A stretch of DNA of 64,000 nucleotides from assembly GCA_963575645.1 (NCBI GenBank), contig OY754470.1, positions 2,666,001-2,730,000 on the forward strand. Direction: 5' to 3'. Shown here in pieces: positions 56,571 to 64,000 of this stretch; positions within the stretch are counted from its first letter, which is position 1; each line of letters begins with the position of its first letter. The notes under the pieces are model-generated. The model was not told the origin of the DNA and ran no database searches. It saw only the letters and a program-made list of their open reading frames with translations. Position numbers and translations under genes: made by a program. This DNA is from Xanthostigma xanthostigma (taxonomy: Eukaryota > Arthropoda > Insecta > Raphidioptera > Raphidiidae).

Positions 56571-56593
56571 GCTGTTGAGCGTCTATAATCTAC
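56571..56593 (-). repeat. Conserved 20-bp dispersed motif, site D
   Basis: On the minus strand: AGATTATAGACGCTCAACAG, one difference from site A. Confidence 0.5.
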
Positions 56594-57068
56594 TATATAT
56601 CTCGAACTTGGGCTCTCTGAGGATACTTACATTTTAGTGTTTCGTTGCGGAATACCAATTTTTCCCTGGAAGCATCACGTTATCGTGAGAGTTAATGATT
56701 TTTTTCAAAATAGTACAGCGTGATTTTGGAGACAAATCAATGTTTACAGAAATCAAGCGTACATAAACAGCCGGTATATATTTAAGTATGTTGCTGTCGT
56801 TCGCGGATAACAACGTCGAATACGTTTTGTGAATGTTTTATAACTTTTATATAAGTTGTGAAGATGATTCAATTGATGACAAACTAATAACTATATTCAG
56901 AATAAAGTGGTTGACAATAAACCTGAAGAATGTCATTGCTTTTTTATACCGATTACCTATTGTTTTACGAAGTTGCAGACTGCAGTTGACGATGAATTAA
57001 TAAAATAATATGCTTGAAAATAGCCGTAGCTCGTCTACTCTTAACAAAGATTTGTTGTTAATGTATAG
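56594..57068. other. Non-coding stretch
   Basis: No feature recognised. Confidence 0.4.
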
Positions 57069-57385
57069 CACGCGCCACGGATCTAAAAGGTTCGGAAGTT
57101 AGTCACAAACAGCGTCGCAAAAGCACATTTTAGAGGCGTAGATACTCCCACCACTTCCCAGCTACCTGCACGGAACGTGTGTTCGTCGGTGATTGGCCGT
57201 GATCGCTCGTTGTCTTTGTCACTTTTCGCTTTCCTGCTTTAAGGTATAGTCGAGTACGCTGTTGTCAAGTTGTTTTTGCTATTTTAGTTTTGTTGAGTTG
57301 CGAGTTTGTAGTTTTTCAACAGACTGTACCAGCGCAAGCCCGCATTCGCATCTAACTACCGAGCCTTTTAGATTCGTGGCGCGTG
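57069..57385. mobile_element. GC-richer MITE with ~37-bp terminal inverted repeats
   Basis: Left CACGCGCCACGGATCTAAAA then GGTTCGGAAGTTAG. The right end, inverted, reads CACGCGCCACGAATCTAAAA then GGCTCGGTAGTTAG, three mismatches over ~34 bases. TAG borders both sides (57066-57068 and 57386-57388), possibly a 3-bp duplication. The interior is moderately GC-rich with no transposase. The splice-donor-like and promoter-like words inside belong to the element. Confidence 0.8.
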
Positions 57386-57407
57386 TAGAAATTGTCCATA
57401 TTTTTGT

Positions 57408-57640
57408 AAGCAAGTAACTTTTTTCACATTTAAAAGAAGTGGGTTTGTATTGGGGTTCTGTATCCAAAATGTGGAACCCCATTGTTTTCACTATTCTGTC
57501 TGTCTGTCCATCTGTCACAGTTTTCTGGCTCTTAAATTATAATAGCACAAAAATGAAATGTGTATATTATCATTTGATGGCACACATTCAATTAGTTTAT
57601 TTCTTATCGGAGGGAGCTCTTGTGCATTGATTTTTTTTTA
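57408..57640. repeat. Retroposon-tail-like sequence
   Basis: AAAAGAAGTGGGTTTGTATT then GGGGTTCTGTATCC, GGAACCCC and CTGTCTGTCTGTCCATCTGT is a layout I know from the non-coding 3' regions of insect LINEs. No partner in the window. Confidence 0.4.
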
Positions 57641-57689
57641 TTTCATTAAAAGCTATACCTACAGAAAGTTGTGCTCATTGCAATCGGTA

Positions 57690-57800
57690 TGTTTTTTTCT
57701 ATCAATTTAAAAAAATATATGAAAGATTTCGATTTTTAAGGCATATATTAAAAATGTCGATTTCTGACGAAAATCGAAATCTCTTAAAACTTTCCAAAAA
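57690..57800. repeat. Dispersed repeat pair, copy 2
   Basis: Partner of 3530-3660. GATTTCGATTTTTAAGGCAT and TGACGAAAATCGAAATCT form an inverted pair within it. Confidence 0.45.
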
Positions 57801-58449
57801 CTTGCTTGTACAAAAATGATATCTGGTGGGCCCAATTAAACTATTGTATCTCCCCCATGGTATAGTTCAGGAGGGCAGCTAATATGAAATAAATTTTACG
57901 TAAAAGATCTTGTTATTTCATTGCTCAGTTGACACTGTGCAATGTACAAAGTTGATATTTTCGCAGTCTCGAATATTGTGTGAATATTTAGAGCTATATA
58001 AAGTGGCGAAGTTAAATAAAGGGGATGGGAATAATAGCGCAAGTGTCTTCTGGAGCCGAGTGTCTCGGAAAATATCTACGAGAATATTTCTGCAGTTCGA
58101 GTGGAGAAATTGTCTTAACAGAGCTTAATGACTTTATGGTTTTTATTACTCCGGTACCATTTTGTGGAATTAAACAGCTTATATTCGTCGATTTTCATCC
58201 TTGTTACAATAGTTTCCTGAAATAGACGGAGGGAATTTGTAACTATGTTTTCATTTATGTTTCAACTATGCGTATAGAATCTATAGTTGCACAACAACAG
58301 TAACCCATTTGTTGTCAATTATAATTTAAAACTTTATATCACAAATCTATGATCTGAAATGTTATGAATGAATCCACCTAAATGAAAAGTTTCTGATATA
58401 ACCTTGATTTAGGTCTATTGCAACTACAGTTAGAATATAAAACTTCGGA
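57801..58449. other. Non-coding stretch
   Basis: Overlapping frames at 57910-58225 show no domain. No feature recognised. Confidence 0.4.
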
Positions 58450-58625
58450 ATTTTTAACCGACATAAAAAAGGTCATAAATTCGACATGTATATTGTTTTA
58501 TAATTCTTCAGCCATAACTTCTCAAGAGTTTAACCGATTTAAAAAATTTAAATGCCATACAGATGGATTGGTTCTATATAGTTTATCTTAAAATCAGTTC
58601 AGTCGTTAATCTTTTTCTACTTAAT
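58450..58625. repeat. Retroposon tail fragment
   Basis: Starts TTTTTAACCGACATAAAAAA like 53590 and continues as GCCATAACTTCTCAAGAGTT then TAACCGATTTAAAAA, related to 7495-7620. Non-coding. Confidence 0.45.
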
Positions 58626-58739
58626 AAGGCGTGGTTTACGAACTCTTTTTTAGTTTAGTAATCAAATATTACGAAAGGGGACAATTAATAGCGTGCAAAA
58701 TAAATATTGCAAAGCAAATTAAAAGTTAATAAAAGCTTT

Positions 58740-58902
58740 AAAAAAATTAAACCTCCCTTCACTAAAAAACTAAAATAATAACTTTTTGAGGTCAGCGCCA
58801 ATTTAATAAAATTACATAGGTAAAGAAAATGCTATAGTAATCAATAATTTATTATTTTAGGTTTCTCAGTCGTTGTTTTGAAGGAGGCTCAATTTTTTTC
58901 TA
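58740..58902. repeat. Diverged palindromic element related to 7849-7985
   Basis: AAAAAAATTAAACCTCCCTT on the left pairs with GAAGGAGGCTCAATTTTTTT on the right. CTAAAATAATAA pairs with TTATTATTTTAG. The centre contains GAGGTCAGCGCC, the counterpart of GACCTCAAAAC/GGCGC text at 7937-7970. Confidence 0.5.
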
Positions 58903-59233
58903 GATACACTGGGAACTTCCTGTAGTAATAAGAATACATTTTGCTCTTTTGAATATAAAAATCGATGCACACGAGGCTGGTTTTGCCGCTAGATTCATTG
59001 CTAGGTTTCTAGCATCCTGTGGCCATTTTATTGTTATCTTTCTCTAGCACATGGGTACAATGGATTGTGGTACTTGGTAAAGCTAGTAACTTTATTTTGC
59101 CCATATTAATACCGGTCGTATGGGTGTACAGTTGACCTATCATCGTTAACTAACTAGTATGATTCTATAGGCAAAGGTTTTATGCTTGCGTGAAATTGCC
59201 GTGCGGTGGAAATAAGGAGCCAGTTTATATATA
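58903..59233. other. Non-coding stretch
   Basis: Contains TGCACACGAGGCTGGTTTTG, also seen in part on the minus strand near 28125-28155 (GCACACGAGGCTAG), hinting at a shared old repeat. No gene. Confidence 0.35.
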
Positions 59234-59335
59234 CAGTAAAACCTCGTTAACACGAACTCGTAAAAATCAGGCAAAAAGTTCGTGTTATGTGGGAGTTCGT
59301 GTAAACCGAGTATGGCATAAAATACAGTCATTTTT

Positions 59336-59896
59336 AAACGCTTTATATTAGTTTGGGTTGTAACTAACTATGTATGTATGTAACTAACTATGTATGTATG
59401 TCCGTAACGGAATCTTTGAGCATAATTTTCACCAATTTCCCGAAGTCTGATTAATTTGAAACTTTGCATACGTATCAAGGACCGATGACAATGCAATAAT
59501 TTGATAACAGTTTCCCATTATCCTTATTAGGACCCCCAGGATTAATAAATTCTTTTATAGATCCTCTGTAGTAAACGCTTTATTTTCACCAATTTCCCGA
59601 AGTCTGATTAATTTGAAACTTTGCATACGTATCAAGGACCGATGACAATGCAATAATTTGATAACAGTTTCCCATTATCCTTATTATTAAACGCTTTATA
59701 TTAGTTTGGGTTGTAACTATGTATGTATGTCCGTAACGGAATCTTTGAGCATAATTTTCACCAATTTCCCGAAGTCTGATTAATTTGAAACTTTGCATAC
59801 GTATCAAGGACCGATGACAATGCAATAATTTGATAACAGTTTCCCATTATCCTTATTAGGACCCCCAGGATTAATAAATTCTTTTATAGATCCTCA
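59336..59896. repeat. Nested direct duplications
   Basis: A 106-bp unit (ATTTTCACCAATTTCCCGAA ... CCCATTATCCTTATTA) occurs three times, at 59424-59529, 59582-59687 and 59754-59859, and the three read as identical. Copies one and three also share longer flanks (AAACGCTTTATATTAGTTTG, TCCGTAACGGAATCTTTGAG; GGACCCCCAGGATTAATAAA). The middle one is a partial copy. TATG-rich short tandem text lies at 59370-59400. The identity implies recent duplication or an assembly effect. Confidence 0.85.
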
Positions 59897-59917
59897 AACT
59901 AAAAAGTGAAAAATAAA

Positions 59918-60129
59918 ATATAGTTTAAAAAAAACTAAAAAACACGCTTTATATCGGACTAAAAAGTAAAAAATAATTGTTTTAAAATAAGCTTAAAAAG
60001 CGTTGGGCGCTCGATGTACGAAAATGTGGAACAAAGCGCCCCACGCTTTTTAAGCTTATTTTAAAACAATTATTTTTTACTTTTTAGTCCGATATAAAGC
60101 GTGTTTTTTAGTTTTTTTTAAACTATATT
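59918..60129. repeat. Large near-perfect palindrome
   Basis: Arms 59918-60011 and 60035-60129 are inverted copies (AACACGCTTTATATCGGACT with AGTCCGATATAAAGCGTGTT; AATAAGCTTAAAAAGCGT with ACGCTTTTTAAGCTTATT), with a ~23-base loop TCGATGTACGAAAATGTGG and flanks. The phrase CGCTTTATAT is shared with the direct repeats just upstream, so they are likely one element. Confidence 0.85.
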
Positions 60130-60653
60130 TTTTTTAGTGTCAAATCATGATTTATTTTAAGTAAATATTGAATAATTATTTATTATAAATTATCTAATAA
60201 CATTAATTGGTCTTAAATATTATCTGAGTTTGAAAGTTTGTTTTTATTTGTTTACAAAATACATTTCAATAAATAAGAGGGGAAAAATTTTGAGGTATGT
60301 TTCTATTTATAGGATTTCGAGTGAATTTTTAATCTCTCAGTCCTTTGTCTATTTTTAGAATGTGAGTTAATTACTTTTGTAATCCCTTAAGCGAATCTTC
60401 TCTTTTAGTTGTATTGTATATTCATTGACCAAAATGATCAAAATATATGATTTGAGAATTTTTGTAGTTCGTATTATCCGATAATTAACCGTGAAGGGAC
60501 GAAAAAGTTGTTCGAAGTTCGTATTAACGAGGGTTCGTGTTAACCGAACATAATTACATTAAAGCTTATGTGACCATTGTCGAGAGCAAATTTTTGTTCG
60601 CGTTAAACCGAAATTCGTGTTAACCGTGTTCGTGTTAACGAGGGTTTACTGTA

Positions 60654-63637
60654 GTAGGTGGGTTGAGGAATAAAAAGTAAATGCCGTTTTAATTTTCCTT
60701 ATTGACAGACGAAATGAATTTCTAACAACTTTCTTGGGAGAATCGCTCATTTTAAATGTAGGATGTAGCGCGTTATATGATGAGCAGATAAAATATTACT
60801 GTTTTCGAAAACAAAATATAATATTCATTTGTAGAATAATGCAGTCGCTGGAACGTCAGTCAAAAATAGTTTCCGACATATCTTCTATTCTATTTCCTTT
60901 AAAAAATTATCGTACTGGCTACCGTGGTACTAAAGTATATTCTTGCATTTGAAAACGCTATTCAATTCTTTGTTTTTTTTTCTTAATTTAGGACTTTCGT
61001 ATTCTTTAATGATCAGTATATATTTTAAAAACTGAAATAATAATTTGTAAACTTCAATACGTTTGAGAATACAGTTGGAAACAAATCTATTTAATCGCCA
61101 ACAAAAATAGTTTGTAATTTTATCAGTTTCCATTAGAAATAAACTTTTTGTATTTTTGTTTTCGCATTGTGTGCCATTGCAAAATGAGAAATAAAGAGTA
61201 AAAATGCATTATTGATGTTTTGCATAGAGATAAAAGCTGTTCCAAAAGTTCAAACATTTAAAAAATAAATCCTTGGAGTGCAATAAAATTCTGGGAACGT
61301 ATAAAGTGCATTAAAACAATTATTCATTTATGTTTTACGATCAAAGGCCGTATCCATAAAATCGAAATGTTTTTTTTTTTCACACGTTCACTGCATAAAT
61401 GATTTACTATAATGCATTTACTAACCGTTTTTCCCCAACAATAATTATCAAAATTTAATTACAAGTTTTATTTTTGAATACATTAACATTAATTTTCCCT
61501 TTCCATTGTTCTGAAGCAGCTATTTATTAATGTTAAAAAATTTAGCAATTGAATACAGTTATTAATTGGCACGAATCCCGTTCTCCTATAAATTAAATAT
61601 ATTTGTATGGTGAAGCTTTAAAAGAAACTATCTCTTAGGGTATATAAAAGTTATTTATGAGCTTAATTTAGCTAAAAAACACACCATAAAACGTAATTCA
61701 ATTCATTGTCCTCAACGTATTATGTTGTTTTTTCAAAAGGGCGTTTTTTTGTTCAGATAATATTTGCATGTGTTTGATTCGGTTTGACTTTATTGCGTCG
61801 TTTTGTAACAGCAAAAACAATCCCAGGCTATGTATATATATACATAAATAAACAATACGGAAGTGATGCTGGCAATCCGGAAATAGATTGACACCCAAAA
61901 AAGTGTACACTCATCAGAATTCCCTTACTTGAGATAATATAAACTTTACAACTGTTTCGCGCAACGAATTGACGATTTTAAGAGCATTCAACATTGGATA
62001 TCACGGATATCCACTCTTACACGGAACTGCAGACGATACTTAAAAAAAGAGACTGTGTATTTCACAGTACACACTACAAAATAATTAAAAAACAAAAAAA
62101 AATATTTTCAATAAACAATAGTTAAGATAGAAAAGTACTTAGATACAAAAAAGTGTGGTAGAAATAAAATATTCCTCAGCTTTGCTTCCAAACAGTTTTT
62201 CTGAAAATTTATAAAAAATTCTAAAGAAAATTGTTATGACTCAATGAATATTTAGGTATTGATTTGCATATGTCTATATTTTAAATTGAAATTTTATTTC
62301 TCTTTAAATGTGTTCGTAGTCTAGTAAGCCTTCAACTGTATTAGCGCGACTTCCGTGTTCATTCATCCGCGGACCAATATCCGTATTCTTTTTTTATTAA
62401 TTTTCAAGGAATTCTATTTCAATAATTCATTAAATTAAAAAAAAATCTGATATATTTTCATAATATAAAGTGAATTAAAAAAATTCTCTCTGCCAATTTG
62501 TGCTAATGGCACACACAAAGAAGCAATCTCAGTAATTCTTGAACGCCTGTGTATATTGTAAACAAATTGGATAATTCTAGAATAAAAAATGCAAAGTTGA
62601 AACCATTTCATATATAATTTATTCGTTAAAAATGCGCGTGAGAGATCAAAATATGCAAATGAAATTTGTTTATTTATGATTTCATTTCAACATTATTTTT
62701 TGGATTTTACAGGTCGGTTATATATTCGCCCGGGTACAAATCGCTATTTTCGTTCAATGCTCATCCCCCTTTTTGTCGTAGCCTACGTCAAAAATAAAAC
62801 AGTTCGCTGATTCTTGAAATTTTAAAGACCCTCAGATTCAGGGAAGTCAATAATTTTGTAATTGAACTAGCAAAATATCTTCATAAATAATAAGTTATTT
62901 ATTTTTCCAGATTTTTTTCAAGGTCTTTTAAGCTTGTCGTTCGTATCACCCTGTGTTGTTACTATTCTAAAAATATAGCACTATTTCACGTTTCGTGTTT
63001 GTACTGTATTACAGTATTTTGTAAAATAATTTGTTATAGGCAATCCATATCATTCATGTAAATTAGTTTATATAAATTAAACATAACACGCTTTTACTAT
63101 TTTTATTCGATATGCTATTTCGTTGTGTCGGTATTTTATCTGATATCAGAGATTGCCCTTAAAATGCGTGCTTTTATACATTCAAGTCTTTTTTTTTCTG
63201 TTTTGACGGCAAATAAAAATAAAATTTATTGCTCTTCATCAAAAATATACACCAAAGGCTTTGTTTTATTGCCGATTTGTTTTATATTTTCTATATCACG
63301 CATTTTTAGTATTGATAAAGCTGTTTGGAAATACGTTAACCGAATTGTTTATTTTTCAAATAACATACGTACTGCGTCCAATACTGATTTTAAAGCATTG
63401 TCTTTGAGCTTTAATCGAAATGCAGTACGGTGAATTGACACTAAACACCTTAAATAAAATTTACTTTCAATTCACCAATCAAAATATCTATACATTGCAT
63501 AATACTCCTTGTTCTTTTTGTTGAATATTTTTACGTTCACCCAAAAATCCGACCGATGGCGTTAGTGTAAACGTCAAAACAAAAATTTCACAAAATAATA
63601 ACGTTTTATCCTAACCCAATTGCACACAAAACTTCCA
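60654..63637. other. Non-coding stretch
   Basis: Nearly 3 kb of AT-rich DNA with no repeat partner in the window. The longest frame (63125-63433, 102 codons) is rich in F, I, K, N and S, as expected for chance frames in AT-rich DNA, and has no domain. Confidence 0.4.
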
Positions 63638-63935
63638 CTAACTTTAATATTTTACAACTAAAAGTTAATAAACAACACATAAATAAATTCACACGAGCAA
63701 TCTGTAAATATTATCCTCAACGTTTATAGGTTAGGTATTATGATCTATGTGGCAACCATTATTATTTTATCAGGCGAATAAATATTTATAACCTGGCTAA
63801 AGGACAGAATAGATTTATACCTGCAGTAAACATAATTATGCTTAGTGAATTGAATTATCACTATTTATTCGGAGGAATAGTTACCTGAAGAACAAATAAA
63901 CGGAATAAATAACTACTTACATTCGGTGAATATGG
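63638..63935 (+). repeat. Dispersed repeat Q, plus-strand copy 2
   Basis: Same order as 41158-41440. It additionally contains CAACGTTTATAGGTTAGGTA, which is also present (inverted) in the 36591-36850 copy but missing from 41158-41440, so the two longer copies preserve the ancestral form there. Confidence 0.75.
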
Positions 63936-64000
63936 TTATAAGTCAATGATCATTTAGTTGTTCATCGCGTCGAGGCGTGTACCATTGGCAGTGTAGATAT

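Larger units (their letters stand above)
59234..60651. mobile_element. pogo/Tigger-like element invaded by a second element
   Basis: Terminal inverted repeats CAGTAAAACCTCGTTAACAC (left) and CAGTAAACCCTCGTTAACAC (from the right), bordered by TA on both sides (59232-59233, 60652-60653). Text like GTTCGTGTTAACCG recurs several times at 60500-60645 and GTTCGTGTTATG/GTTCGTGTAAACCG at 59279-59305. No transposase frame is left. Between about 59336 and 60140 it carries an unrelated block of duplications and a large palindrome. Confidence 0.78.

Noticed and set aside
63125..63433. 102-codon plus-strand frame
   Set aside because: Amino acid content (F, I, S, K, N) fits AT-rich chance; no domain, splice context or repeat identity.

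Overview
This window looks like a stretch of an AT-rich insect nuclear genome, most likely a moth or butterfly (Lepidoptera). It is intergenic or deep-intronic DNA and I found no intact protein-coding gene. The lepidopteran inference rests mainly on Helitron-type repeats that start TCTATACTAATAT or similar and end in CTAG at an A|T junction. Two kinds of 3' end are seen: CACCCGGGTGAAACCGGG, and a GCGGACGAAGTC...CAGCTAG end that I associate with lepidopteran Helitrons. No spliced gene, rRNA or intact tRNA was found, and no CRISPR array or bacterial signal. The longest ATG-started frames are about 100 codons, AT-driven and mostly inside repeats.

Layout. 1-5.5 kb: two pogo/Tigger-like elements (311-602 and 1303-1915, the second split by a 205-bp hAT-like element with an 8-bp duplication), the first copy of a large dispersed repeat (2188-2859), and a hAT-like element with 8-bp duplication (4738-5531). 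7-12 kb: several palindromic elements (7849-7985, 9886-10037, 10790-11297) and a minus-strand Helitron (11746-12105). 12-21 kb is sparse: one 46-bp minisatellite, one short Helitron (17564-17759) and an inverted-repeat element. 21.9-26.7 kb holds two copies of a Helitron that each carry a tRNA-Lys-like sequence. 26.7-30 kb contains CG-richer patches and a coding-like stretch (28093-28440). 32-41 kb contains paired repeats, a Helitron, a 1,129-bp hAT element with perfect 8-bp duplications and a transposase N-terminal relic, and two full-length copies of a small retroposon family. 42.9-47.2 kb has two more copies of the 2188-2859 repeat. 48-58 kb has several inverted-repeat elements and a tRNA-derived SINE. 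59.2-60.7 kb is a pogo-like element invaded by a large palindrome and perfect 106-bp duplications. 60.7-63.6 kb looks empty.

The most interesting system is a family of short elements with at least six copies. Each full copy has internal inverted repeats (core ATTATCGACCAATTTTT) around a CTGAAGA-stem-GAAAC motif resembling the hammerhead ribozyme core reported in Penelope-like retroelements. Three copies are flanked by 11-15 bp direct repeats, and one is only 56 bp long. Also notable are the tRNA-carrying Helitrons and a 20-bp motif (AGATTATAGACGCTCGACAG) found four times outside any recognised element.

Nothing here forms a pathway. The content is layers of mobile DNA and their decay. All superfamily assignments come from terminal motifs and internal comparison of copies, not from a database search.
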